In this document: piece after piece, positions 33,760-45,818 of the stretch
Layout: the number at the start of each line of letters is the position of its first letter
How positions within the stretch are numbered: the first letter of the stretch is position 1
Assembly: GCA_029582165.1 (NCBI GenBank)
Contig: CM055869.1
Span: 58,971,518 to 59,035,517 of the forward strand
DNA: 64,000 nucleotides
Direction of reading: 5' to 3'
From: Portulaca oleracea
Lineage: Eukaryota; Streptophyta; Magnoliopsida; Caryophyllales; Portulacaceae
Program-made: the position numbers and the translations under genes
Notes under the pieces: generated by a model
Database searches by the model: none
What the model was told of the DNA's origin: nothing
What the model saw: only the letters and a program-made list of their open reading frames with translations

Positions 33760-34840
33760 ATTATGGATTTCATTGTGGCCTTATCGATTTTATCGTGGCC
33801 TTATCGAGGACTGTCCGAGGCAAGGATGTTATTCTGGTGATTGTAGACCGGTTTTCGAAGATGACCAACTTTATTTTGTACACGAAATCGACAATGCCTA
33901 CCACGTTGCTCATCTTTACTTTCTAGAGGTTGTTCGTCTTCATGGCATTCCCCGTACTATTGTGTCAGATCGAGATTCGAAGTGTGTTGGTAACTTTTGG
34001 CAAGTTTTATGGAAGCTCATGTGGACGAAGTTACTTTTTAGCACCTCCTATCACCCCCAAACCGAGGAGGTGAATAGGATGGTCGGCATCTTGCTACGAT
34101 GCATGATCAATTCTAACGTTTGAGAGTGGGATTTAAGGCTCCCTTTGGTTGAGTTTGCCTACGATAAAGCCCCCTCCCATGATACTGAGATGTCACAATT
34201 CGAGGCTTTGTTTGGGTTGAACCCCCTTACTACCGTCGACCTCGTTCCACTCTCCATTGAGGCAAGGGTGAGCACTGAGTATTAAAGCGAAATCTAAGGC
34301 ACATGAGATGAAGAAGTTAAATCGGAAAATGAGGGCCTGCATCGGAAGGATTAACGAGCTCTACAAGGCTTGCTTCAACAAACGCTGTAAGGCCTACTCC
34401 TTCAAATCGGGTGATCTTGTTTGGCTCCATCTCTACAAAGAAAGGTTTCCCTCAAGAGAAGGAACAAGTTAGTGCCAAGAGATGAGCTCCCTTTCAAAAT
34501 ATTGGACAAGATCAATGAGAACGCCCACAAGCTTGAGTTGTCAGACGATATGGGCAACATCTCCTCCACCTTCAATATTGGAGACCTTACACCCTACTTG
34601 GAGGAGGAGGACAATGAGGACTTGGGCAAGTTTTTCAAGAAGGGGAGGATGATCTGGTCCCCTCCTGATCCCTCGTGATGGAAGAAGTGGACTTCTCGAT
34701 CCCTCTCGAGGAGAATCGGATCAAGGCCTAGGGGAACCACATCCAACTCCTCATGAAGTACACGTGGTCCTTCAACATCAGTCCTCCTTCAATCTCTCAT
34801 GCTTCCCAAGTCATCCCCAAGGCCAAATGAGAAAGGTGAA
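33760..34840 (+). mobile_element. Ty3/gypsy integrase fragment
   Basis: Plus-strand frames show a gypsy integrase. First comes a decayed N-terminal part of the core, then HVAHLYFLEVVRLHGIPRTIVSDRD (second catalytic Asp), SFSTSYHPQT-like STSYHPQTEEVNRM (Glu), and after stops KKLNRKMRACIGRINELYK and FKSGDLVWLHL. The C-terminal part has PFKILDKINENAHKLELSDD and STFNIGDLTPYLEEED, the typical end of plant gypsy integrase. No LTR, protease or reverse transcriptase is present, so it is a fragment. Confidence 0.88.
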
Positions 34841-35485
34841 GTTGAGTATTCCCTTTAAAGTTTGAGTAGCGGTTCTCCTTTCCCTCAAGCTTGGTGAGGA
34901 TTCATTAGAGTTCAAGAGCTATTAGTGGTTTTCCTTTATGCATCTCTTGTCTTCCTAGTTCAATCTTGGTGAGTTTCTCTTTATAGATTGAACATATCCT
35001 TATAATTTACTTGTTTCAGTTGTTGATTCAAAAACTATACATTTCTACGGCTTGGTTGTTTGTAAGTTCTACTTGGTAGATTGAACATATCCTTATAATT
35101 TACTTGTTTAAGTTGTATCAAGGAAAGTTGTATCCTATCTTCTAAGTAGAAAATGTGACCAATAATTTATTTAAGTCATATCTTTCACAACTAAATTGAA
35201 TTTTGTTTACCAGTATTTAAATGAAAATCATTCAAGTGCATTTACGTACAAGGAACGACATAATTACATATTGAGCCTCTGAAGTTACTCTAAAGAAAGG
35301 ACCTAAACTTAGCAAAATTAACACGATCAAATTTAATAGGGAGGACATTACCTAATCTAGTCATGTACATAGAAGGGTTTTGTGGCAATGACATTGACGA
35401 ATTTAAGGTATTTATCAAGGGCATTACCCTACTCTACTTATATTTCGTTGTCTATCCCTCTTTATTTGTGTTGTAGATTACCCTT
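34841..35485. other. Spacer with a ~95-bp tandem duplication
   Basis: The words ttgaacatatccttataatt and tacttgttt recur at about 34988 and 35083. From about 35105 the common array spacer resumes, with its landmark near 35320. No gene is seen. Confidence 0.45.
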
Positions 35486-38360
35486 TTTTTTTTTATAAGT
35501 AGTGGCCATTTAGCCAAATTTTATTTATCCAAATTACAAGTGCCAAAAGGCACAATAAACAAAACAAAGCCCAAAGTGAAAATAACTTGCCCTTAGTATC
35601 CACTTGTATGCTGGCAACAAAGAAATGGAATGTAAACAATGACACTCCAAAGACAAATGCCCACAATTCAATCCCTATCCAGCCTGTATGCCATCCAAAA
35701 GCTGCCACCTCTTGTCCTCTTACTATCTCTAGCCATCAGAAATCCCTTTTGCAAACACAAAGCACTAACCTCTTTTGCTTGTTTTCCATACCCATCTTCC
35801 CCCTTCTCCATTTCTCCATTACTGCAAACATTGCACAATTATGATCAATAGCACTCTCTCTCTTCAATCTCCTCTCATCAAGCTCCTAGATTTATTCCAA
35901 AATTGTGAGACAAAGTATCCCAAAAATGATACTAGCAGCCCGTACTGTGATGTTGCTCAGCTTGATGCCTTCATTTCAACCTTCCACCAATTGTTACCCA
36001 TCATGTATTCACAAGGGCATTTGACCCAAATGGAAGATACTGCCCCTTGTACAATATCCTTATATTCTTTGAAAATGATTCCTTGCGTACTCCACCAAAA
36101 CATCAGACACAAATGCCTTTCAACTTCTTCTCAATAATATACTCCATCTAAAATCAAGCCAAGCACCCCTCCTACCACTACAACCCATCAATTGCAGACA
36201 CATTTTCTGGTTTGCAATGGAAAACCACCTCCCGACCACCAGACGCCAGCCCACCACGGCACCACCAGACAACCAGCATCAACATCCATGGCTGCCGAAA
36301 GACCAGTAACCCCGAACCAAATTCAATACACCCAACCACACAGATTAATACCAACTTCTTTTATCCATCCTTATCCCAATCAAGACCATCCAGGAGCCAA
36401 GCCAAATACCAACCCCACACCTACAACCCATCACTAGATGGTATAGATACTGATTTTCTCAACGGAAAACCAAACCACTAAACTGACCTCCCCAATTTGA
36501 GACTCTTACTTGTACTCATCATGAAACTTTACAAAAAATCGACTTTCTACCCATAAACCATGCATACATCACCACTTATCCCTTCCTTGTTGAATGCCCT
36601 TTCAAATTGGCTTCAAGGTCTCACATCACAGTTAACTCAAACCTGTGACGACTGGCTGCTCTCGTTCGCCTCCTGGAGTATCCTCTTGCTTGTCTTCCTC
36701 TTCCATTTGAATTGGTTGCCCTTGGCCAATTTCACCTTCAAGTATTGCTCGGCTTTCTTGTTCTGTCTAGCTTTCATGAATCCCGAATCCCGACCAAACT
36801 TTATAGTCTTCCTGACGATCAAATGACGCGTTTGCTCAATGGACTTGCTATGACTGTTATCTGAACAATAATCTCCTTCTGTCTCATCTGTAATCGGGGT
36901 ATTATCCTCCTCAGAACCTTGGTTATCATCCTGAGAAGTCTCCGCATCATTTATTGGCAATGTTACTGCCTGAGCACTCTTTCCATGGCTGAACTCAGGG
37001 TTCTGATCTTCTGAAGACTCTTCATTTTCCTTGTGTATATGTTGGTCCCTACCTACCAATAAATGATGAGCATTGGAAACTGGGGACTTAATCACTGGCT
37101 GCTCAATGTGTTGTGGCTGTAAATTTCCTTCCATTAATGCGACATCATTCCAGAGGTTTGTTGTGTTGCTTGAAACTCCCCACACTCACAGATACCCAAG
37201 GCCTCAAACAACTTGAGCTTTAATTGGTTAGTTTGTTCTTCTAGCCTCTTCACCTCCTCTATGTATCCACTTGGAGACAATTGGCTAATGAGTGCATTGG
37301 GACTGTTGCTCCTACTCTTCTGTGCCCCAGCCGATTCTTCATGTTGTGAGTTGTTCCAGCTACTTCGATTTCCTAAGGCAGCCAAGGTCTCCAATGGAGT
37401 TTCCTGCACCATTTCCACATCATCTACATTCTTCGGACTAAATGATATGGACTTGGACATAATCTCTCTAACATATACCCTGAATGAACAATCTTTGATG
37501 TCTAATAATAATTCACCATCGATTTTCTTCATGACATTAGTCAAGACTAATGATTGTGCTGCTTCGAAATCCTCGGATGAGTTAACCAGTTTCAACATTC
37601 TTCCCCATGGTGCTAAGCATCTTTCAAAATTTTTCCAACTCCTGCCGTGGGGAGGGATACCAATGATGTCAAGCCACACTCTTCGTGCATCACTTACGTC
37701 ATAAACGGTCCATTTTCGGATGTTCGAGAACCACTACATCAGATCAGCCGAGTTCATCAAAGCCTCCTCCATTTGACGGCCAGTCGGGAACGTAACTATC
37801 GTTTTCAACCCATTCAAAGTTGTTATCTTTGATGCTTGGTTAAAGACTTGCTTGATGATGTACAAGAAGGAGGCTAGATCCTTTGGCTCAATACTAGTGG
37901 AAACCAAACTCCTTTAAAGCTATTCCAGATTTTCTTCATCAACTTCTCCCTTCAACCTCTCAAGGTTTCTATCTTCCTCATGGTTCCCTTCCTCATCTCC
38001 AACTACACTCTTATTTTCTTTTCGAATCCATTCTTTTCTAAATCTCCTTTGGCTCTCTCTCGATAGTCTTGCCCAGTTCACCCTAATTCTACTTCCTCTC
38101 ACTAGCTTCTGATTCGTCATTTTGATGCATCTATCCCCATCCTCTTTCCTCCATACATGAACGAAACCGAAGCTTGTTCAGTCACCAGTTCTCCAAGGAA
38201 TATAGGTGTCCCTAACTCTGTAATACTTTCAAAGATGCCTTTTAGACCATATTTGTCTAAGCTCCTTGGCGAATTCCCCACAAAGATGGAGAAACCCCTC
38301 CTTTTCGTTGCCCCCTCCTCTCTCACTCTCTCTCTCTCACTCTTTCTGGACATGTCTTTA
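35486..38360 (-). mobile_element. LINE-like element with ORF1 but no reverse transcriptase
   Basis: A 2.9-kb insertion whose left end is a T run (poly(A) on the minus strand), flanked by attaccctt at 35477-35485 and 38361-38369. The uninterrupted spacer is visible near 32275. The 5' end encodes an RRM-like start (FSIFVGNSPRSLDKYGLKGIF). The middle encodes MWLDIIGIPPHGRSWKNFER, a segment of the DUF4283-like type found in plant LINE ORF1 proteins. The 3' end resembles a LINE tail. No endonuclease or reverse transcriptase motif is found, so it needed helper proteins. Confidence 0.78.
36637..38353 (-). pseudogene. ORF1 of the LINE-like element (broken)
   Basis: Four minus-strand open pieces line up as one former protein: 38353-38117 (MSRKSERERVREEG followed by an RRM-like region with FSIFVGNSPRSL), 38120-37920 (basic, ending VDEENLE), 37679-37134 (DIIGIPPHGRSWKNFERCLA and KKIDGELLLDIKDCSFRVYV) and 37185-36637 (acidic, Ser-rich, ending in a basic tail KRKTSKRILQEANESSQ). 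Such proteins bind RNA in related elements. Frameshifts and stops join the pieces, so no single product is expected. Confidence 0.65.
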
Positions 38361-38885
38361 ATTACCCTTATTATGGTTGTGGTTTAATAAGATTACTTGA
38401 AATCACACTGAATAGGTCCGAAATGTCACAAATCATATCAGAGCATGAATGTATTATAGATTCTAGTGTTGCTTATCATGAAATGCTTTTAATTGCTATG
38501 AAAAATTATTTTGTTGCCCATTATCAAAAGATAGTACTATAAATATAATAAAATGCATATCGTTCGTTCTTGCTAAGATGTGAAGGCTTCTTATGTACCT
38601 CAAAATAAAATATATGATTACAATGAAATTTATTGTCAATTTTGATAGAATCTAAGCTTACAAATGATTAAAATATAATCATACGTCCCAACTATGGAAA
38701 TAAAGTTTTACAATAGCATATGATTTAATAAGAGCTATACTATTTGTCATCCTTGGAAAACTAACTAGTCATCTTTGGAGAATGACTTTTTGGTAGTGAT
38801 GTGCACTTCCTTTCCATCTTATTTATCTTTGCCTTATTAATTTTATGCCTTCACTTCTTTTTTGTGCAAGTTATCTAGAATCTTA
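38361..38885. other. Array spacer, 3' flank of SSP8
   Basis: Common spacer resumes after the LINE-like insertion, with the landmark near 38650. No gene is seen. The last ~130 bp are almost identical to the sequence left of SSP9 (43920-44048). Confidence 0.5.
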
Positions 38886-39249
38886 TCACTTCACCAATTT
38901 TTCTATCCTATTTGCTTCCTTCTCTTCCTCTACCTGCTTTTATACATCGCTTCCTTCTTCAACACTTGCTCTTCTTGCTTTAATTTCTCCTTTTCCACCG
39001 GGTTGTCTCCTTGCTTGCCTGTTCTCCAACCTTCTTTGCTTCCTTCTCTTCCTGCAAGACTTGTTATTTGTCTGTTTCTGCTTCCTTCTTTAGTAATTCC
39101 GCTTCATTCTTTAGTTCCTTCCTCCCCTGAACTACTAATTGCTCTGCTTCTAATTTGGTATCTGAATTTGCTCTAACATCAACAACATGTATGCATAATA
39201 ATAACAAGATTGCCATTGACCCTACTAATACAATTGATAGCCTAGCCAT
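38886..39249 (-). pseudogene. SSP8: small secreted charged protein pseudogene
   Basis: ATG at 39249 starts MARLSIVLVGSMAILLL, identical to SSP9 over the signal peptide and first module. TAA at 39064-39066 replaces a Gln codon (DKQQ). A one-base deletion in the GGTTGGTCTCC word near 39005 and a short deletion near 38940 shift the frame. SSP8 and SSP9 and their flanks are near-identical, so they are the most recent duplicate pair. Confidence 0.85.
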
Positions 39250-40373
39250 TTTGTATTTGATATTGCTTTTGATATCTAATGTCTTGTTATTTGTTACAAA
39301 TGTATTTAGCATCGCCACAACATTTATATATACATACAATGTAACAAGCTTGATATTGCAACATTAATGATGATCCTCGTTTCAAGGCTTTTTTTCATGA
39401 CTATCAAATTATAATGAGAGGTTTAGAACATCTAACGATCATATGCACACAAATGAGTGAACGAAAAAACAGTCTATGATTTTCCAAAAATAAAGGAGCA
39501 TTTATTATTAGAAAATAGGAGGGGAAGATAGGGAATGTAAGCTCTAAAGAAAAAGATTAATGTTGAAAATTTCACTGAGTATTCTAATTTTCTTTTATCA
39601 TATTTAGCTTCTTTGTGGATATCCTGGTAGAAAAAATATTCAACAATAAAAAAGATAACTTTGATATGAGCTTTAGTTTACAAATTTGCAAATTCTAACT
39701 AGAACTTAAGCAAAGTTACAAAAAAAAATCTCTCATAAACCCTTTTTTATGATGTTGATGAAAGAATATGAGATTTAACATATTATAATATACATATATA
39801 CACATACATTATACAGGATTTCAACTTTTTTACTTCATTATAACTCCTCCAGCATCAAAATTTACAAAGAAAAAAGATCATGAATAGAATAAACATTGTG
39901 TGGTCCAATCAAAATATTTGTATAACAGAAACTAAGATTTTGTATAATTAACAAACTTGGCATCTATTTGATATGATTAATGTAATAGAAAATTTTGAAT
40001 TATGATAGAAAAATTTATAGCCCATAAATGGAGCTAAACAATTGATAATTGAAATTATTAAACTTATACTTAAAAATAATAGCATTTAAAGAAATCTATA
40101 AATATGAAATACATGATAATTGTTAATTGGCATTAATGATGTGATGTTCATGTTAGAAAAAACATTGACTAATCAAATCAAAATATTATTAAATCATATA
40201 CATCATTATTATGAATATATTTTTCTTATTGCAGTAATAATTTTAAAATAATGAAAGAACTAATAAAACACTAACATTTATATGATTTATATAATGCTAC
40301 AAAGTCGCCATTGTAGGAATCAGGATTCATACCAGAGTTAATGGTTCTCAATAAATGGTAAGGTAATTGAGGT
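39250..40373. other. Array spacer upstream of SSP8
   Basis: AT-rich repeat-unit sequence without a gene. TATA motif for SSP8 is near 39324. Confidence 0.45.
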
Positions 40374-41182
40374 TGTCGGGGAAAATAATGTTTAACCGAT
40401 TTGAAACTTCATTATCTTTTTTTGGACCTTTTTGATCTTCTTGCAATATGTATGACGAGATGGAGATTCAACATAATACCCAAATGGTTGATACCCAAAT
40501 GGTTAACTTGCTTGGATATTGTTAAGGGTCATGGATGAAATCATTTTCCTTAAGAACTATTTACTATACCTTAAATGTTTAGATGGATAAAACTTAGCAC
40601 TTAACACACTCAAGACAAACTTGTTTCTTACTTAATTCATTCAAGTATAGGTGCAATATAGACAAGAATGAGAGGTTGTGATTGGATATTGGATTCACCA
40701 AATGGCTAGCAAATGGCTCATATTTATAGGAATCACCCAACACACCTTTAAGACTTGGTCAAAGACTTAATTATGGTCTTTAATGAGAATCTTGACTTTG
40801 ACCATGTTAATTGACCACATGCTACAATAAAGATTATAGCTATTGGGATCTAATAACATGTGATGAATAGAGATTATGTCTTAAACATCCGGATTATATA
40901 GTCGTTGGACATTAATGAGCTTCTAGGCACTGCTACGGAGCGTGTCAGGGTTGACACAACCCATGGCAGGATCCACATGGTCCGTGGCAACCAGATCACG
41001 GTCCATGTTAAGTCTGTTGTTCATTTTCTTGCTCTCTGGACGCTGACACGACCCGTATCAGCTCCATTTCAGTTTGTGGTGATCATATTTACTTGTGATT
41101 AGCTTATGTATATAATCCACATTTGTATTACATGATTCCTCATGTCATATAACCCTTTTATACTCTTGAAATAATCTCAACA
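40374..41182 (-). mobile_element. Solo LTR (family B), 809 bp
   Basis: It starts TGTCGGGGAAAA and ends TCTCAACA, flanked by a perfect 5-bp duplication GAGGT (40369-40373, 41183-41187). It is the reverse-complement relative of the LTR at 50979-51769, sharing ttccttaagaactatttac and other words. The part at 40930-41062, before the TATA-like tatttatagg on the minus strand, differs strongly between the two and holds short palindromes. Confidence 0.88.
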
Positions 41183-41190
41183 GAGGTTAC

Positions 41191-41820
41191 TATTAAACAT
41201 GGCTCAGATACCCTTGTGAGACTCTGATACCACTTTTAGGATCGAGGTAAAAGATATAGCCTAGTATTTGCAGCGGAAGAGGTAATTATCAGGATGTATA
41301 AATTGAGAAGAAATATAACGAGATCGGTAATTAAAAGATTAGAGAGTATAAAGACAAACGATTTACGTGGAAACCCAAATCGGGAAAAAGCCACGAAGGG
41401 CAACGGGAGCAATAATCCACTAGTATAAGGGGAGAGATTACAAGAGAGATCTCAAAAGACTATATAACACAACGAGATCGACGGCAAGATCTCAAGGGAT
41501 TAGTAGCACAACGGGAATATACTGAAAGCAAAATAATAACTCTCTAAAAAATTACTCTCACAACCTAGGGATGGGTAGAGGTGAAGAATGCTCTGTGTGT
41601 GTTTTTGTCGTATACCATAAGTGTATAGATTGGTAAAAACCTATATTTATAGGAAAGCCTCGATATAAACCTAACTTGATTGTCACTCCAATTAGATTTA
41701 GAATCTAATACAATTAGGAAACCTAACATAATAAGAAAACCTGAATAATATCCTTATACAATTAGGAAACAAATAATTGTGGGATCAAGAAACTGGGTGA
41801 TTTTAGGACACTTTCCTAAC
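41191..41820 (-). mobile_element. Truncated LTR element (family A): LTR plus primer-binding site
   Basis: Minus-strand LTR at about 41234-41820 matches the family A solo LTRs. It is followed by TGGTATCAGAGTC (complement at 41220-41232), the primer-binding site, and about 30 bp of internal region. The element is then cut off at the flank of the family B solo LTR. The outer LTR end has lost its terminal bases. Confidence 0.75.
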
Positions 41821-42196
41821 CGTTCTTTATGATTATCGTATTCAATCAATTTGATTTTATAAAAGTAGTTAATTTACCTTAGGTTTTTTCATAGCTGACA
41901 ATAAATTTTATCTTAAGTTGGCACATAATAGCATTGAGGGGCGTACTAGTCTTTCAATAATTAGCTACAAATATACGTTTAGTAGCTTCAAGAGCAACGT
42001 TAAGAAGAGTTGTAATCCTATCTTCTATATAGAAAATGTGACAAATAATTTATTTTAATCATATGTTCCAAAACTATATTTAATTTTATTTATTTGCATT
42101 TAAACCCAAATTACATTCAATCATATTTACTTGCATGCAAAGTCTCGAATACATATTGCAATTCTAAAATTACTCTAAAAAATATACCTTAACCTT

Positions 42197-42817
42197 GAGT
42201 AAATTACATTTACCCTACCTGACATGTGTGGTAATAATTTTTACACGCCTGACATTTGTGAAATAATTTTTACCTTACCTGACATTAAGTGTTAATATAT
42301 TTAAACCTCCTAAGATTTTTTATATTTGATTTTTGTTGGATTTTTCGGTGAACATTAAAAAGATAAGAATGAATTGACTTTTTTTACCTTTAATATTAAT
42401 TCATCTTCATTTTTTATTTTCATTATAAGATATTTCTTCCATTATAATTGATTTTTTACCCTTGATATTTTATAAGATATTTTATAATTGAGTTTTCATT
42501 TTCATAATGGGGAGGGTTTGGGTTTTCGAAGAAATAAAGTAGAGAAAATGTTGGGGTTTAAATGTCATATGAATTAATATTAAGTGTACGTCAATTCATG
42601 TTTAATTGAAAGTCATATGAATTAATATCAATGGTAAAAACGTCAATTCATAATTAATTGATGTTGGCTGGAAAATCCAACAAAAATCAATTATAAAATA
42701 TCCTAGGAGGTTTAAATATGAACACTTAATGTCAGGTAAGGTAAAAATTATTTCACAAACGTGGGGTGTGTAAAAATTATTACCACAAATGTCAGGTAGG
42801 GTGAATGTAATTTACTC
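42197..42817. mobile_element. Non-autonomous Mutator-like element (TIR-MULE), 621 bp
   Basis: Long inverted ends: GAGTAAATTACATTTACCC on the left and its complement on the right, pairing over about 170 bp and including tgacattaagtgttaa/aacacttaatgtca. It is flanked by a 10-bp direct repeat ccttaacctt (42187-42196, 42818-42827), close to the 9-bp duplication usual for Mutator. Removing it restores the spacer sequence seen in other units. The centre has no coding capacity. Confidence 0.85.
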
Positions 42818-42902
42818 CCTTAACCTTAGAAAAATAAACATAATCAAATTTAATAGGGGGATATTACCCACTCTAGTACGCACGTAGAAGCGTTATGAAT
42901 TA

Positions 42903-43162
42903 CTCTCTCCTTTCCTTAATAATTGTTATATTTGAATTTTCGGAAGATTATAAGAGATTAGTATTGAGAATGATAATTGTATTGGAAATAATAAAAGTAA
43001 TAGATAAATTTATATTTTAGATATATACTTGCATTGTTAATGATAAAAATAAGATGTAAATTTAGAAAATTGTCATTAATAATGTATTAGAATTGTAAAG
43101 TGACAGATATTATGAAAAATAAAAAGTTAGTTAATGTGACAAATATTGAGGAATGGAGGGAG
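42903..43162. mobile_element. Stowaway-like MITE
   Basis: 260 bp with inverted ends ctctctcctttcc and ggaatggagggag, flanked by TA on each side. It interrupts the spacer word gttatgtggc. Confidence 0.8.
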
Positions 43163-43238
43163 TATGTGGCAACATAATTGATGAATTTAAGGTTTTAAGA
43201 AAGGATCGGAATTATTACCTTGCACTATGTATATTGTA

Positions 43239-43488
43239 CTACCTCCATCCCATGATATTTGGCCATCTACTTATCAATGTATATTAGGAATTGATGTGAA
43301 AATTTATAATTTACCCAAAATATCATTACTTTAATTGAAGATAATAGAGGTTGAAATTCTAAAAAATGAAAAATGAATTTATTAATTAGGGTAGAAAAAG
43401 TAATTACAATTGTTAGAATTATAAATAGGACAAATATTTTGGTATAAAAAAATTAGGTAAAATGACAAATATTTTAGGACGGAGGTAG
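43239..43488. mobile_element. Stowaway-like MITE, second copy type
   Basis: 250 bp with ends ctacctccatcccatga and ggacggaggtag, flanked by TA (43237-43238, 43489-43490). It lies only 76 bp from the previous MITE. Confidence 0.8.
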
Positions 43489-44048
43489 TATTATATATGC
43501 CTCTTCATTTGTGAGGAAGATTACTACTGTTATGAGTGTGATTAATTCTGATAACTTGAATTGACATTGAATGGATCCCAAATGTTGCAAATCTATCAGA
43601 GCATGAATACACTAAAGATTCAGGTGTTGTTGATCCTAAAATGCTTTTAATTGCTATGAAGATTTATTTTGTTACACATTATTAAAAGACAGGACTGTAA
43701 ATACAATAAAATGCAGGTTGTCCGTTTTTACCATAGATCGATGTAAACATTTCTTATGTACCTCAAAATGAAATATATGATTACAATAAAATTTATTGTC
43801 AACTTTGATAGAATCTAAGCTTGTAAATGATTAAAATACAGTAATATGCCCTGACTATGAAAATAAAGTTTTGTAGTAGCACATGATTTAATAAGAGCTA
43901 TACTATTTGTCATCCTTGGAAAACTAGCTAGTCATCTTTGGAGAATGACTTTTGGTAGTGATGTGCACTTCCTTTCCATCTTATTTATCTTTGCCTTATT
44001 AATTTTATGCCTTCACTTCTTTTTTTGTGCAAGTTATCTAGAATCTTA

Positions 44049-44420
44049 TCACTTCACCAATTTTTCTATCCTATTTGCTTCCTTCTCTTCCTCTACCTGT
44101 TGCTTTTTATCTGTTATTGCTTCCTTCTTCAACACTTGCTCTTCTTGCTTTAATTTCTCCTTTTCCACCGGGTTGGTCTCCTTGCTCGCCTGTTCTCCAA
44201 CCTTCTTTGCTTCCTTCTCTTCCTCCAAGACTTGTTGTTTGTCTGTTTCTGCTTCCTTCTTTAGTAATTCTGCTTCATTCTTTAGTTCCTTCCTCCCCTG
44301 AACTACTAATTGCTCTGCTTCTAATTTGGTATCTGAATTTGCTCTAACATCAACAACATGTATGCATAATAATAACAAGATTGCCATTGACCCTACTAAT
44401 ACAATTGATAGCCTAGCCAT
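44049..44420 (-). CDS. SSP9: small secreted coiled-coil protein, intact
   Basis: A 123-residue protein from ATG at 44420 (MARLSIVLVGSMAILLLL) to TGA at 44049. Same plan as SSP7: signal peptide to about residue 26, NSDTKLEAEQLVVQGRKEL, first module ELLKKEAETDKQQVLEEEKE, linker, second module QVLKKEAITDKKQQVEEEKE, end NRIEKLVK. It differs from SSP11 at only a few residues, and both are fully open. Low-complexity charged sequence could produce chance matches to LEA-like proteins, so no function is assigned. TATA motif at 44493-44503. After the stop the frame contains more stops, unlike SSP1. Confidence 0.8.
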   Translation of the reverse strand: MARLSIVLVGSMAILLLLCIHVVDVRANSDTKLEAEQLVVQGRKELKNEAELLKKEAETDKQQVLEEEKEAKKVGEQASKETNPVEKEKLKQEEQVLKKEAITDKKQQVEEEKEANRIEKLVK

Positions 44421-44492
44421 TTTGTATTTGATATTGCTTTTGATATCTAATGTCTTGTTATTTGTTACAAATGTATTTAGCATCGCCACAAC

Positions 44493-44503
44493 ATTTATAT
44501 ATA
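44493..44503 (-). promoter_or_regulatory. TATA motif of SSP9
   Basis: TATATATAAAT on the minus strand, about 73 bp before the ATG, as in SSP7 and SSP11. Confidence 0.65.
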
Positions 44504-45809
44504 CATACAATATATGTAATTGGCTTGATAATGCTACATTAATGCCATCCTTATTTCACGCCTACTTTGAAGAAGATCAAATCATAATGATAGGTTCAGA
44601 ATGCCTAATACTCATACTTCTACAAATGTGTGAAAGAAAATATAGTCTATGGTTTTCGTAATACAAAGGAACATTTATCAGAAGAAAATAGAACGCAAAG
44701 ATAGGGAATGCAAAACTCTAAGGAAAAAAATTAATATTGAAACGCAAAGATATGTTTTATCATATTAGCTTCTTTGTGAAAATCCTCAATTAGAAATATC
44801 GAATAAAAAACAAAAAGATAACATTGATTGAAGGGGCTAGGAAAACATGGACCCTAGCTGTAGTTTAATAAATTTGCAAATTCTAACTGGAACTTAAATA
44901 AATTCAAAAAAAAAACCCCTTGGAAACCCTTTTTTTCTTCTAGTGCGAAGAAAGGATACAAGATTTAACATGTTAGAATATATATATATATATATATATT
45001 TACAATTTAGTTTCTTTGAAGTTATTATTAATTGTCCACTATCAAACTTACATGCATGTTGCAAGCGAAAAAGATTATATGATGAGAACAAATGAAGCGT
45101 GGTCCGATCAAAATATTTGTATAACAAGAGTAACAAACAACGCATTATTCATTGATATGATTAATATAATAAAATAATAATTTGAATTAAGATAGTAAAA
45201 CTTATAGCCCATAAATTTGGTTAAACAATTGAATGTTAATTGAAATTATAAACTTATAGTCAAAAATAATAATATTTAAATAAATCTATAAATATAAATA
45301 AGTACATGACATTTATTAAATTACGTTCATGATATGATTTTAATTTTACAAAAATCATTAATTAAATCAAAATAATATTAAATTGTATATCATTATCAAA
45401 ATAAATAGTTTTTTCATTATCATAATAATATTTTAAAATAACTAATAAAACACTAACATTTATAGTACTTATATAATAAGTTAAAAGTCATGGATCAAAT
45501 GTGGAAAGGTGTTTCACGCTTGAGTTACAATATTTTCCACTTGATAATTCATTCAAATAGAGCAAGTGTTGATTGGATGTGAAGAACGACTTTTACAATT
45601 AATAGAAACTTAGAATTATTTTATTATACATCAAGAAATGTTTTATAATTAATTATGTTTCAATGTAAGGATAGTTGTTCGTTATTTGTTTTAATAACAA
45701 ATTACTGTTATTACAATTTCTAACGGTGAATATTATTTAATTGATTATTGAGCAAGTCATATCTTTTTTATGTTGGATCTTTTACAAAAAAATAAATGTT
45801 ATTTGGTGA
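44504..45809. other. Array spacer upstream of SSP9
   Basis: AT-rich repeat-unit sequence with a short TA run near 44980. No gene is seen. Confidence 0.45.
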
Positions 45810-45818
45810 AAAGAATAA

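Noticed and set aside
36192..36481. Pro/Thr/His-rich plus-strand open frames in the LINE-like element
   Set aside because: Low-complexity C-rich 3' region of a minus-strand element; no start context or homology.
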